The notes under the pieces were generated by a model, which saw only the letters and a program-made list of their open reading frames with translations, made no database searches and was not told where the DNA came from. From Cristatella mucedo (taxonomy: Eukaryota > Bryozoa > Phylactolaemata > Cristatellidae), in the NCBI GenBank assembly GCA_009760855.2, contig WPIO01000015.1, positions 3,311,001 to 3,375,000 on the forward strand: a stretch of 64,000 nucleotides of DNA, written 5' to 3'. Below are positions 1 through 10,862 of this stretch, piece after piece. A program made the position numbers and the translations under genes. Numbering within the stretch: position 1 is the stretch's first letter; the number at the start of each line of letters is the position of its first letter.

Positions 1-715
1 TTGAAAGCTGCATAATTTATTTCGAGTCGATAAACGGCAGAAAGTAAGAATTGCCGGTATTTTCAAAGTACATCAAGCAATAGAGCAGCCAGCATGAATT
101 CGTTTTTCGGTACATGCGTTCTACAACGGCTAAGACACAAACTTCCCCTCTGCAACGAGCTCTCCACTCTCGGATCTATGGATTACGCACAGTGCGCTAC
201 AGACCACACCCACGGCGGCGTTAGACGCCACACAAGAAACGAAATATCGGGAAGAAGCGTCTGAAGAGGATTACCCTATAGGTATAACTCCAAGTTAAAT
301 AATATATAATATATATAAAACAAATAATAAATTTCCCTGTAATAAATTATAAAATAATAAATTAAAATAATAAATTATACATATAAAATATATATAAATA
401 TAAAATAATAAATTAAAACCCTATAAGTCCTAGTTAAAGCTGACCCTTCTGTAAACTTGTCAACAGCTTTCATTCGAACTGCCGCCGTCTAAGTGTTAGG
501 AAACCACTAAGAACCTTTATGTGGTCTCATTGTATTTGAGAAAAGGTTTTGGAGGATTCAATAGAGTTTCGTTGAACACCATTCGTCATTTCAATTAATA
601 AAGACTAACTAAGGCAGAAAGTAGAACGCATTGCACGTAAACGGCGATCAAGAAGGAAGCCCTTTGAAAAAACCATTTATAGCCGACAGTGTGTTAACGA
701 CAACGGGCAGATCAT
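1..715. other. No gene seen; AT-rich block at 296-411
   Basis: I recognise no gene or repeat family here. Positions 296-411 are nearly pure A/T with short tandem TAATAAAT-like units. A similar short motif (CCTATA followed by AGTTAAA) flanks the block on both sides, which suggests an expanded simple repeat. Confidence 0.5.
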
Positions 716-1590
716 TATTGTCCTAGCGTTTTTTAAATTCTGTCTTGACTACCGGAACTCGCTTATTGCCGGTCTACCAGCGCGTAAAATCTGGCGCTTA
801 AATTTGGTGTAGACTTCTGCTGCTATGCTTGTCTGCCTTAAGTGTTGCTAATACCACGTCACACCACTTTTCGCCGACCTGCACTGGTTCCCAGTCGAGC
901 GGCGCATTGGTTTAAGTTTCTATCACCCAGTTTTAGGTCTCTTGATTATTTAGCTCCAGCCAACGTATTAAATCTACTTCCCAAATAGCCTGGGCATGTA
1001 TCATCCGCTTTTCTGAGTAATATAAAAATACAGTTCATATTTATAGCACCCTAATAGAACTTAATCTCTATTCAGGTACTTCATGTATGCCACAGAGCTC
1101 GAGCCAACGACCTCAGCGGTACCTTGGTCCGGGCGAGAACGTTAAACACTGGGCCAAACCAGCTAGAATTAAATCGCTTTTTGTATCTCGTACAAACCTC
1201 AAATCTTTTGGAGACCGTGCTTTTAGTTCGTATGCTCCCAAAGCCTGGAACTCACTTCGGCTGGCGTCACGACATCCACTGACTAAATGAAATTTTAAAA
1301 GACGCTAAACGCTTTTATTTATCACAGCATTTACTATGGCCATGCGATTTGTCCCTTGTGTGCTTATATATGCTGACAGCGGGCATGCTGCCACTAACCG
1401 TATGTCGACGCTGACCCAGTGCACATAACCTCTAACCATGTTATGCTTATTTTCGTTGAGCATGCTACCGTTAGCCATTCAATCATGCTTCTTTGGCAGC
1501 AAATGTGAAGTGCCTAGAAAGAGATTTTGTTCTTTGATGGCTCAATACAAATACACTATAATTATCATTATTTTGCTAATAATAATCAAT
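716..1590 (+). mobile_element. L2-A LINE copy, C-terminal coding part plus 3' UTR, interrupted by SINE-beta
   Basis: The sequence aligns by eye with the C-terminal coding part and 3' UTR of the L2-A copy at 27.05-28.69 kb. It starts near the segment encoding SRLDF.NSLL and runs through the 'pseudo-TNLK..GDRAFSSYAPKAWNSL' block (1190-1290), the 3' UTR and the terminal hairpin (near 1505-1545). It ends in an AT/ATT-rich tail near 1590. The reading frame is broken several times, so this copy is dead. A SINE-beta in the opposite orientation splits it at 1020-1180. The tail of a second, inverted L2-A fragment follows directly. Confidence 0.85.
1020..1180 (-). mobile_element. SINE-beta, tRNA-derived, inserted in L2-A
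   Basis: On the minus strand the order is a tRNA-like box A (TTGGCCCAGTG..TAA.GT), a box B-like GGCTCGAG..C segment, and then a 3' part resembling the L2-A hairpin end (AGAGATTAAGTTCTATTAGGG). The insertion interrupts L2-A coding sequence: the flanks at 1010-1020 and 1180-1190 are adjacent in other L2-A copies. I see no clear target-site duplication. Confidence 0.8.
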
Positions 1591-1656
1591 TTAATAAACA
1601 CTCTCGGAGAACTCAAGCTCTTTCCAGGCGCTATACAACCGCTGCAAAGGGATCAC
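1578..1656 (-). mobile_element. L2-A 3' tail fragment, tail-to-tail with previous copy
   Basis: This is the reverse complement of the L2-A terminal hairpin (GCGCC..GAAAGAG..TGAGTTCTC) preceded by an ATTATT-type tail. It meets the sense copy that ends near 1590, so the two tails converge in a shared AT-rich microsatellite. Confidence 0.65.
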
Positions 1657-1715
1657 GCTGTAATGTAATGTATCTCCGTCTGTAACTCCACAAAGTCATG
1701 AAGACCATGTGGATG

Positions 1716-2186
1716 TTACGCAGGAGAGTTTTGCATAGCGCATTCACAGCCTAAGCGGCTTTCGGTACGCATTCGGTAGCCAACAGACTTCGTTTCACGC
1801 AACAAAGAGAAAGTGGGAAGCATAGCAGAGTCAGGAGAGCAGTTGAAGTAGTGAGTAGCATAGACGTAGAAGCTCAGGACCACTGAAAAGGATGAGCTAT
1901 AGTCGGCAGTAGGAGAATAGCTGCCTTTGCGTAAGAATTGTGGAAGCGAGTTCCACAGTCTAGGACCTGCAGAGCTAAAGCTTCTGTCGCCAACTGTCTT
2001 TAAGCGGAGGAATGGGACAGCTAATTTATTGTCCACACAGGACCTCGGGGCACGAACAGGCTGAAACTGATGCAGCAGTTCAGCTGGGTACGAAGGAGCC
2101 AAGCCGTGGCGGGCCTTGTGGGTCAGCGTAACAAATTTGCTCTGTATCCTCTGCTCAACCGGCAGCCATCCTAGCTCTTTCAGCAA
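1716..2186 (-). pseudogene. L2-B C-terminal region after the RT
   Basis: This 156-residue frame encodes the region downstream of the RT. It contains LGWLPVEQRIQSK (compare LHWLPVKQRIDFK in L2-A), the KARHGLAPSYPAELL block, and GDRSFSSAGPRLWNSLP. These blocks are typical of the C-terminal end of CR1/L2 and jockey-like LINE ORF2 proteins. The frame belongs to the same protein as the RT frame at 2386-3447 but is separated from it by about 200 bases of frameshifted sequence that still aligns with the 45.8 kb copy. The residues after about 105 are probably past the original stop or frame-shifted. Confidence 0.75.
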
Positions 2187-2385
2187 AGGAGACAGGTGCT
2201 CAAAACCGCTGGGACTTGAAGACTAGCCTTGCAGCCATATTCATAGTCCGCTGTAGTGGCATAATAGCTTTCTTTGGCAGCCCAGCCAAAAGGGAATTAC
2301 AATAATCAAGCCGAGACAGAACTAAAGAGCTAGTTGAATTTTTTACAAGCCACTGTGGGAGACAGCTCCTAATCTTGGATAGGGA

Positions 2386-3447
2386 TCAGATGTGATGGCT
2401 AGCTGTAGAGGCAGTCTTCTGAATGAAGCTTTTGAAATTGAGGCAGCTGTCGAACACGACACCTAGATTACGAGCACGTGGTGAAGGTCGCACAATAGCA
2501 TCGCCTATTAGAACAGCAAAGCCTTTTAATCCGGCCACACGCTTAGGGTGTCCTATGAGCAGCAGTTTGGTTTTATCATCATTTAATTTCAGGAAGTTTT
2601 CCGACATCCAGGATCGAATATCGGCAACGCAAGCATTCAGTTTCTCAGTTGCTGCAGCAGATTCCGACGGTCTGAATGACAAATGCAACTTTGTATCGTC
2701 AGCATAGAAGTGATATCCTATTCCATGGGCCTTAATCACTTTTCCCAGAGGTTGTGTATAAATGGAGAACAGCAAGGGACCGAGTACAGACCCTTGAGGG
2801 ACTCCACAGGTGACCCTTCTCATGTCTGAGACCTGACCCCCACACGACACGGATTGAACACGATCAGACAAGTATGATTTAAACCATGCCAGTGCTTCGT
2901 CTGCCAGACCGATCGTTGTTCTCAATCGTTCAAGCAGAACTTCGTGATCTATGGTGTCGAAGGCAGCAGACAGATCTAGCAGAGCTAGGGCAGTGACATT
3001 CCCGTCGTCGTTACCACGTAGAATGTCATTGTTAACACGGAGGAGAACAGTTTTGGTGGAGTGCTGCCTCTTGAACCCTGATTGAAATGTTTCTGACATT
3101 CCATTATTTTCAATATGTTCACCTAGCTGCTTAGCAACAATTTTTTCAAGAATCTTTGATAAGAACGGAAGAAGGGAAACTGGGTGATAGTTTGCTATGA
3201 CCTCTGTGTGTAATCCAGGCTTTTTAAGAATAGGTCTAACGATTGCCGATTTGAAGGACTTGGGTGCGACCCCTCTTCGCAAAGAAGCATTAACAATCTT
3301 GGTTATGGCAGGGCTAAGTTGGTCTGCTAGTGAAGACCACAGAGATGAAGGTATAGGGTCTTCAGGAGATGAGCTCTCTTTGCTAGACCTTATTAAAGCA
3401 GCCACATCGCATGCAGAAACATCGGAGAACCTTTTAAGGAAGGTCAC
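2386..3447 (-). pseudogene. L2-B reverse transcriptase domain (CR1/L2-type LINE ORF2)
   Basis: This 353-residue frame carries a nearly complete non-LTR RT. The fingers motif is at about residues 87-100 (NYHPVSLLPFLSK). Catalytic motif [15 protein letters not shown], is at about 155-168. [13 protein letters not shown] is at about 215-227, the catalytic YADD (in FHFYADDTKLHL) at about 248-251, and LKLNDDKTKLL near 290. The HG-x(n)-F-YADDT spacing is of the L2/CR1 type. The frame lacks the endonuclease domain upstream, and its start codon is only the first ATG in an open frame, not a true start. All visible RT catalytic residues are kept, which makes it one of the youngest-looking RTs here. It would act in target-primed reverse transcription if the element were complete. 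Confidence 0.9.
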
Positions 3448-3617
3448 AGGTTGAGGAATGGCGATTGCTTTAGTCGGAGGGGCTTAATGGAGGCACGAAT
3501 GTGCACAATTTGTTCAGTAAAGAAGGCTGAAAACTTTTCGGCTGAGCCCTTAATACCTGGGGAGTCAGACCTCACAACATTGGCCAGTAAATAGTTTACT
3601 GTCTTATAAATCTGTTT

Positions 3618-3975
3618 AGATGTCCCATTCCTCCGCTTAAAGACAGTTGGCGACAGAAGCTTTAGCTCTGCAGGTCCTAGACTGTGGAACTCGCTTCCAC
3701 AATTCTTACGCAACGACAACTACTCTCCAACTGCCGACTATGGCACATCTTTTTCAGCGGTCCTGAACTGCTACGTCTATGCTACTCACTACCTCAACTG
3801 CTCTCTTGACTCTGCTATGCTTCCCACTTTCTCTTTGTTGCGTGAGACGAAGTCTGTTGGCTACCGAATGTGTACCGAAAGCCGCTTAGGCTGTGAATGA
3901 GCTATACAAAACTCTCCTGCCTAACACCCACATGGTCTACATGACTTTGTGGAGTTACTGACGGAGATACATTAC
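3618..3975 (+). mobile_element. L2-B 3' end, head-to-head with the copy at 1660-3617
   Basis: The sense strand carries the L2-B C-terminal block (VPFLRLKTVGDRSFSS..., PRLWNSLPQFLR) from 3625, then the 3' UTR, and ends at the ACATT-type tail near 3975. It duplicates element sequence also present at 1660-2020 in the inverted copy, so it is a second copy and not a simple 5' inversion of one insertion. An open frame on the minus strand at 3444-3719 is a chimera of the two copies. Confidence 0.85.
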
Positions 3976-4076
3976 ATTCTTGTCCGACTGGCAGGAATTC
4001 AGCTTTCTAATGAAAAAAGAAGCTCTGGTTTTTTTAAGCTTTCATGTGTAAACTCGAAGGAAGTCAATACAATTGA

Positions 4077-5123
4077 CTAGATCTGCCTTGGACCCCGATC
4101 CCTGAAGTCAATCCGTTGTTTAACTGGTAGCCAGTGCAGGTCGGAGAGAAGTGATGTAATGTGGCAACTGCCACGCTTACGACAGACACGCCTAGCTGCG
4201 GAGTTGTGTACCAGCTGCAATCGCCTGATCGCACATGCTGGTTGGCCAGTAAGCAGTGAGTTGCTGAAGTCGAGACGGGATGTCACGAATGCATGGACCA
4301 ACTTGGACCTGGTATCCTTATCTAAACAAGCCCAAATTTTAGCAATGTTGTGAAGCTGAAAATATGCAGATTTGACTGTGGAGCTGATGTGGTCGTCTAA
4401 CGAGAGGTCGCTTTGGAATATGACACCTAGATTTCGAGCTGATTCAACAGGAGATATGCTGGCAGAGCCAATTTTGAGAGTCAGCCTTTCCAATTTCTGA
4501 ATCACACTGGGTTTGCCCATAAATAGTAAGTTAGTTTTATCGTCGTTTAGTTTTAGAAAATTTGCTGCCATCCATGTGCGGATGTCATCAATGCATGCAG
4601 CAAGTGAGTTGAGAGAATTTGAGGTGCTCGAAGGCTGGGAGGGATCAAAGCAAAGGTACAACTGAGTGTCATCCGCATAGAAGTGAAAGCCTAGATTGTG
4701 CTTGGCAATCACATCAGCAAAAGGGAGAGTATAAGCCGTGAAAAGAACCGGACCTAGTACGGAGCCCTGAGGTACCCCATATTTCAGAGGTACCTCGGAT
4801 GATCTTTGTCCATTCACGTCAGTACTTTGGAGTCTCCCACTGAGATAGGACCTGAACCACTGCCGAGCAGTGCCAGTGATACCCAGGCGAGATGAGAGGC
4901 GCTCTAGAAGAACTTTGTGATCGATGGTATCTAAAGCTGCCGAAAGATCGAGCAAAACAAGCAGAGACACTCTACCCATGTCTGCATTCCCACGTAGGTC
5001 GTTGTATATCCTAAGCAATGCTGACTCTGTGGAGTGATTAGCACTAAAGCCAGACTGGAACTTACTAGAAAGGTGTGAGGTTTCGATATATGAGTTCAGC
5101 TGGTCCGCCACGACCCGTTCCAT
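4077..5123 (-). pseudogene. L2-A reverse transcriptase domain
   Basis: This 348-residue open frame is the best-preserved L2-A RT. Motif A, VLLDLSAALDTIDH, lies at about residues 56-69 (Leu replaces the usual Phe before DTIDH). [15 protein letters not shown] is at about 114-128, the catalytic YADD in FHFYADDTQLYL at about 149-152, and FLKLNDDKTNLL at about 189-200. ESARNLGVIFQSDLSLDDHIS follows, then the region up to LHWLPVKQRIDF. The frame runs off recognisable L2-A at both ends (about 4080 and 5124). It is an internal fragment without the endonuclease or the 3' UTR, so it cannot be mobile. The L2-A family assignment rests on near-identity to the copies at 24.7-26.2 kb and 27.0-28.7 kb. Confidence 0.9.
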
Positions 5124-5124
5124 T

Positions 5125-7519
5125 TAATTTAATAATATACCGTGGACGAGTTCGGGGGGCCGGATTGAAAAGCCCAACGGGCCGTATATGGCCCGTGGGT
5201 AGTAGTATGCCCATGTCTGAAATGAATCCTCTCACAAGCCTTTTGAAGTTAATTAAACCTCAACTCTAATTTTATATCGGACTCTTATAAAAAGTTTCAA
5301 ATCAATAGCCGTTTGAAGCCCACCGCCTATCAAATTTTGATTACCCGTTAATCTAATATTGAAGCTAGTTAAAGGCTATCCGAGCTGTTGCTATGAGACA
5401 AAGAATGTACATTGTGTAAACTGACTTTTATACTTTTTTATCCACGGCCAAAATTCGTAAGAAAATGATTCGTAAGAAAATGAAAATGAAAATGAATCCA
5501 AATGCCTTGTTCCTCAAGTTGGAGAAACTTTGGCTACCCAGATGGATGTGTCTGAAAGCATGCCATCTCACCTATGATTAGCTCGTCAGAGTAGGATTAA
5601 GATTTCGCTCCATCCCTTGCCGAGATAACATAGTATTCCATAATGCACTTCCATCCGTTTACTAATTCTGAACCCACTCGGTGCACATGGTGCTCGTGAG
5701 GTCTCCTAGCAGAACCGTCGAACGCTTACTTCCTGAACCTTAACACGGAAAATATACGTTATTTAAACTCCATTTTTAGATACGCTCAATGCTACTTTCT
5801 TCCTAGACGTAAAGCCGTGCTTCTGAGATTATCCTCTATGGCTGTTAGCTTCTAGGCTGAGAACAGTTGTTTCTCGAAAACAGCTCAGACTGCTCGTTGT
5901 CGACTCTTTAATTAAGAGCAGTTAAGGTAGACCGCTGTAAATCCGGCACCACACTAGCCAATCAAATAAGCACGTCTGCTTAAATGTAAGCTGACTCAGC
6001 ATAAGACATGTTTAGTCCAAGGTGCGGTGATTTATATGTACGCGCATTGGGCGTTCTTGATTGCCCCAGTAAATCCTCACCATTAGCTGTTTTCCTCGGC
6101 GTCTGCTGGCGTGCCGCTGCTGCCCGAGCGGAGCTTTTGGCATTCGCCTCCGAACATTCGTTCTTTCAAGAATCGAAGAAATTCATCTCGCAAGCCTATA
6201 GCGGCCTGAAACCAAACGACTCATTCGCTTACGTCAGGGCTGAAAGAAAATAGACCTTGCATTGGGCCAAAAGTTCATTCACAGGTGCCTAGAGCCAGGT
6301 TCACGGCGAGTGACCCCAGCTTTCCGGGTGACGGTTGGTAGAGCGCATGAAACGATGTGCACCTGCGACCTTTAGATAATACTGAGTGTCTGTAGCTATC
6401 ATGGTGTAGGTGCTGAGAGAACACATATTTGGCTGATGCGTAGATGACGCAAATCGCGATGTCCCGCGACAATTAAAGCCTAGCGTGTCTGCAGAAAAGC
6501 TTAGTGGAATGAAATAATGAGCGATTCTCTTTTGTCTCCTCCAATCTCACTAACTCCATCAATTGGGCTTTCGCAGAATCTTGCGGCCCAACAATAGTCA
6601 TATTCCGCCTCGACATAAGTGCTTAGCTTCTTAATGTTGACATTGTGCATTTGTTAGGGTTGATGGAGTCTTCAGGCTACTAACGGAGTCAATTCCAGTG
6701 GTCCCCATCGTACGGCCTGACAGTGATCACTGCGAACGATATTTTAATGGCAAGTATCTGCAGCCTGACCATCACCGAACTGCTCGAGCCGTGTGTCGCA
6801 TCTCGGCTTCTTCTAGTTCTTCGGATATTTTCACCGGACTCGGTTAGTTGTTAACTATTTTTCCACAGTGACACATGGATCTAAATTTAGTGGAAGGGGT
6901 GGATGGATGAGCTCGCAGCCGTAACAACTGAGCCTCGGAGGCAGCATTTTACAGCTTCTCCTGGTTGCGGCTACCCTTCGGCGTGCGCCCGCCGCAAACT
7001 TTAGCCGTCCCTTCCTCAATCCATGCTAGCCACAGCCTACTGTCCCCTCCTCAGGCAAAATCCCCCGCAGCAGCCCACTGTTACATCGTCGATCTACGCT
7101 TGTTAAAGGCTCCATCCTGGTTATTTAGGCCACAGATTTACTGCCCATAGCTCAATGTAAATTCACCATCCCGACCTTGCGGGCTGGGCTTCGCCTGCTT
7201 CTTAAACCAGTGGCTCTGGCTGAGGTCGATGACTGAAACAGAGATCTTGGCGAGATTTCAAAGAAGAGACGGATAGAAGGCATCGCCAGGAGCCGATAGC
7301 AGGTCGGTAAGATGTGTCCCACACAGACTAATAGAGGCGGTCAGGCCGGTGTGAGAGTTCGCATGCCATCTATTAGAATGCGGTTGTCAGCTCGACATCC
7401 TCTAAGTGGTAAAAGGAGCTTGGATACGTGCTACCAAAGATTTTTTGGGAGAGAAAAGAAGAGGGCGTGAAGACAGCCAGGGCCTTTGGAACGCCAACGT
7501 ATTTCTGTGTGTTGTTGAA
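5125..7519. other. No gene or element recognised
   Basis: Open frames are short and resemble no known family. A small tandem repeat of ATTCGTAAGAAAATG/AAAATG units sits at about 5455-5500. Confidence 0.45.
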
Positions 7520-8065
7520 TGTTGGTAGACTGGAGAAACTTGACTAACGACAAGACTATCTCTAGAGTCCACCGCCTATGTATGCCTTGTAGTTACAGCT
7601 CTAGCACCAGATTCATCTTCCAGAGGGCTCTTTCACTGGGCTATCACATCTGCCGAAGGTCAAGTGAACCTACTTTTACATTCACAACATTTCAAAATCT
7701 GGGCCTCTTTTAATAAGGGTGACATAGCCCAGCTGTTCCCTGCATTGATGATCTAGCGTCTGAACTTCCCCAATCGCTACCTACCGGCCTTCCTGACTGT
7801 GCAATATGGGGCTTACCGTTTGTGCACAACTCTGCAGCCATGCTGTCATCAACGTCCCGATTGCCACTTATGCTACTATTGTGATACACCTCTTCTTACC
7901 GATTTTGACTGGCTCCCGTTAGCATAACATCGACTTTAGAGTTGCATCACTCCCTTTATCAAGTCCCTCCACTCTCGCACTCTGGCATACCTATCTGGAC
8001 TACTTCACATTCAGTCTAGGCATCGTACCACCAGGTTTTCTGACTGAAGTCGAATAGCTGTGCCA
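7520..8065 (+). mobile_element. Diverged L2-A fragment
   Basis: The DNA aligns by eye with the L2-A region from the post-RT linker (TTCACAACATTTCAAAATCTGG at about 7680-7702) through the segment matching CACTGGCTACCAGTCAAGC (about 7905) to CATCGTACCACCAGGTTTTC (about 8020-8040). There are many indels and no usable frame. It faces the inverted copy that begins at 8251. Confidence 0.65.
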
Positions 8066-8250
8066 CTAATTAACCTTACATGCTTTGGTTGTAACAGCCT
8101 CCCGCTGCTATTCTGCCACACAGCGAGGATAGCGATGGCCGCCATCAGCGACAGAGCAAAGAAGATGGGCACTGGCGACCATTAGAGGCCTCACTGGGCA
8201 GCAGAATTAGGCGACCTGATACTGCTCCACCCACAATCAGACGCCGTGAT

Positions 8251-9160
8251 AACGACAGTAATAATAATAACACATTTGATATAGCGCCCTCAGAGAACTT
8301 TGTCTCTTTCTTGTCACTCCAAATTTTCTGCAAAAGAAGCTCGGTGGAGTGGTTATTGGTAGTAAGCTCAATGACAATAAATATATCATTTAGGGGTGAC
8401 ATAGAAAAAATACTAGCTGATTTAACAGCCTTCTTTTATATAGCGACAGAAGAGCCTTGATGGCTATCACCACCACTTGCAGTGGCGATAAAGGATCGCC
8501 CACCACAGCATTCGAACCCACAATCTCGGGGCCGAGGTCGTGAAAAGCATCCGCCTTACCTATTCATGCATAGGATCAGCTTGCAAATATGGTTAGTGGC
8601 AGCATGCACAGTGTCAGCACCAATAAACGCATAAAGGACGAATCACAAGGAATCACTAAATGCAATAGAAATGTTTTTAGTTTCTTTTTAAATGTGGTCA
8701 AGTTTGGGTATGTCGTGACTCAAGTCGAAGTGAGTTCCAAGCTTTGGGAGAATACGAACTAAAGGCACGGTCTCGCGGATTTGAGGTTCGTACGAGGTAT
8801 ATGTAAACGATTAGATTCCAAGTAGCGAGTGGTACGATGCTTAGCCTGATGAGGGAGTCGATCTGATAGGTAGGCTGGAGCTGCCAGGGAATGAAGGGAT
8901 CTAAAATTGAGACAGAACCTTGAAGTCGATTCGCTGCTTGACTGGGAGCGAGTGCAGGTAGGCGAGAAGTGGTGTGATGTGGCAACTTCGACGCTCACGA
9001 CAAGCAAGCCTAGCTGCTGAGTTTTGCACCAGCTGCTGAGCGCCTGATTGCACAAGCCGGTAGGCGAGCAAGCAGTGAGTTACAAAAGACGAGACGGGAT
9101 GTCACAAATACATGGACCAATTTAGGTGTAGTATCCCTGTCGAAGCAAGCCCGTACTTAA
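8251..9160 (-). mobile_element. L2-A 3' half, interrupted by SINE-alpha
   Basis: Read on the plus strand it starts with (AAT)n and the reversed L2-A hairpin at about 8251-8320. It continues with 3' UTR to 8403, breaks for a SINE-alpha, resumes at 8570 (GGATCAGCTTGCAAATATGG) and continues into the C-terminal coding region to about 9160. The minus-strand frames at 8698-8985 and 8759-9055 hold pieces of the C-terminal domain (PKAWNSL, HFSPTCTRSQSS), but they are frameshifted. Confidence 0.85.
8404..8569 (-). mobile_element. SINE-alpha inserted in L2-A 3' UTR
   Basis: On the minus strand: GGTAAGGCGG..GC (box A end), GACCTCGGCCCCGAG, a GGGTTCGAAT..TG box B, GGGCGATCCTTTATCGCCACTGCAAG, then the body and a 3' end (GTTAAATCAGCTAGTATTT). 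A CATAG motif occurs immediately on both sides in the host LINE (8398-8402 and about 8571-8575), which is a likely short target-site duplication. Confidence 0.85.
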
Positions 9161-10465
9161 GTCAAGCTTACGCCAACGGCCTCACCGCGACTCATGTGCA
9201 TCTGTAATTAGCCTAACAAGGCTGGGGTCAATCAACAACCACACTCCCGGTCATCTTGTTGAGCCTCCACAATGATCGTTAGTGCCGCGAACTTCGTATC
9301 CTAGCCAGGCGTAGTACACTGCTGACTTAAACAAGGCCAGCCAGTGAATGAATATCGAAAAAACTATATGCCTGGACTGTGTCGATGGCATCCTATCAAA
9401 CTCACAGCTTTAGCTAAGCCGAGCTATTGTAGATGCGGTTTCCTTACTTCAGGTATGCTATGGTAAGGAAACAGTTAAACTAGGTAACAAATTTAAATGT
9501 TACTGTCACTGGCTAAAAAGTGAACATTTCTAATTCCGCATTTTCAAGTTAATAATAATAGCTATTGATTCACAAAAACTTTTCTACTGCGACCGGAACG
9601 ATAGCATTTTGAAATTCCCAGTTTTTTCTTTTGCCACATTGCAGGCCTCAGGTTTACAGGCATAGCATTCCTTATGACGCCATTGCTGATAGTTAGGCCG
9701 ACTATAAACTATAGGAGTGTGCATAGAAGTGCAGCAAAAATTTGCCTTAAATGAACATTTGATTCTATTTCATTGCAGAGTAAGAGAACGGTGAATAGCC
9801 ATATTTGACTAAGATGGCATCATGAGGTTGCTTGCACTCATCTGCTGCATTTTGCTAATGTGAAATTTTATTTAATTTAAATTTTAATTAAATAAAATTT
9901 CACTTGGACAATGTATGAAAACAATAACAAAAAAGCGTGAGCGCATCGGTTGAGATGTATTGATTGTATGATTTGATCGGTTGATTGTATTGATATTGTA
10001 TCGGTTGATCGGTGTATTGCGAGGCCCCAGAAAGTGCCTACAAAGCATGGCGTCACCATAGTTTATCCCAGCAATAAGGTGCTCATCTTTGACGACCCGG
10101 GTAGTGAAATATTTAGTAACGAACGCGAGAATTAATTGTTTTCTGAGCGATACAGTACTTGATAAAATATTTGGCCAAAGCGAGGAGAGGCAAACACTGG
10201 CGCTAGCATTTAAAACCGCACTGAATCGAAACTTCTCTAAATCGCTGAATAACTGAATCGCTGAAGCCTCTTGTGTGCGATTTTCTCAGCTATGATTTAC
10301 AAGGTTTTTTTCTAGTCTAGGCACTGCTATTTTCGTTTTTTTTTCTAGCATGCTGAGCTTCGTAGAATTACCTTCCCTTCGTTTCACGGCCAACGACGGG
10401 TCACCTTTCACGCTCTCCTCGTAACTCGGCGAGGAGGCTCTACCGCACCCGGACATGACATGCTA
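9161..10465. other. No gene recognised; contains a palindrome and a degenerate tandem repeat
   Basis: Positions 9860-9903 form a perfect AT-rich inverted repeat, listed separately. Positions 9940-10017 repeat a degenerate TCGGTTGAT.GTATTGAT unit. I recognise nothing else. Confidence 0.5.
9860..9903. repeat. Perfect 18-bp inverted repeat with 8-nt loop
   Basis: The arm GTGAAATTTTATTTAATT at 9860-9877 is perfectly complementary to 9886-9903. The loop is TAAATTTT. It may be a remnant of a hairpin or MITE-type element. No target-site duplication is evident. Confidence 0.85.
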
Positions 10466-10638
10466 CTACATCATACTAGGTAAAGCGGTTGCTTTTCATG
10501 GCCTCGGTCCCGAGGTTGTGGGTTCGAATCCTGCGGTGGGCGATCCTTTATCGCCGCTGCAAGCGGTGATGATAGCCGTAAAGGCTTTTCTGTCGCTATG
10601 CAAAAAGAGGCTGTGAAATCAGCTAGTATCTTTTATAC
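10466..10638 (+). mobile_element. SINE-alpha
   Basis: The copy contains box A-like ACTAGGTAAAGCGGTTGC, the CCTCGGTCCCGAGG stem, box B GGGTTCGAATCCTGC, GGGCGATCCTTTATCGCC and the 3' end AAATCAGCTAGTATCTTTTA. It is close to the family consensus. The first ~15 bases of the consensus (GTGAGCCGTGATGGC) are missing or altered. Confidence 0.85.
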
Positions 10639-10792
10639 ATCTCCGTCCGACAGGCAAGAAACCTATCTCGAACGTCGCGAAATTGGCCTTATAGGCCCAG
10701 GGCTCCAGCCGTGCGATAAATGTAAAGCTACTGTCCGGAGATAAAGTTTCCTTAGTGAGCTATGCAAATTAATTACACATGTGTGTGTGCAG

Positions 10793-10862
10793 AGTATCAA
10801 GACGATAATGATAATAACAATAACACGTTTGTGTGGCACCTTAAAGGGAACTTTCTCTCTAT
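10793..10862 (-). mobile_element. L2-A extreme 3' end
   Basis: An (AATAATAAC)n stretch followed by a degraded reverse complement of the L2-A hairpin (GGCACC..AAAGGGAACTTTCTCTC). It is very short, so the assignment is moderate. Confidence 0.5.

Larger units (their letters stand above)
1660..3617 (-). mobile_element. L2-B LINE copy, RT domain to 3' end
   Basis: This is the longest L2-B copy in the window. Read on the minus strand, it begins in the linker before the RT (about 3617), runs through the RT domain (3447-2386), the C-terminal domain (2386-1716) and the 3' UTR, and ends at about 1660 in a pentanucleotide ACATT-type tail. The part below 2400 matches the separate L2-B copy at 45.43-46.05 kb. 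Frameshifts near 2386 and 2186 break the ORF, so it is probably inactive. Its 5' end abuts a second, sense L2-B 3' end. Confidence 0.9.

Noticed and set aside
3444-3719. 91-residue minus-strand frame as a gene
   Set aside because: It is a chimera across two inverted L2-B copies: the C-terminal part is genuine pre-RT linker and the N-terminal part is antisense of the second copy.
4077-5123. Intact active LINE
   Set aside because: The RT frame is open, but the endonuclease and 3' end are missing, so it is a fragment.
10466-10560. SINE-alpha heads as true tRNA genes
   Set aside because: Box A and B are present, but the acceptor stem cannot be closed and a SINE body follows.
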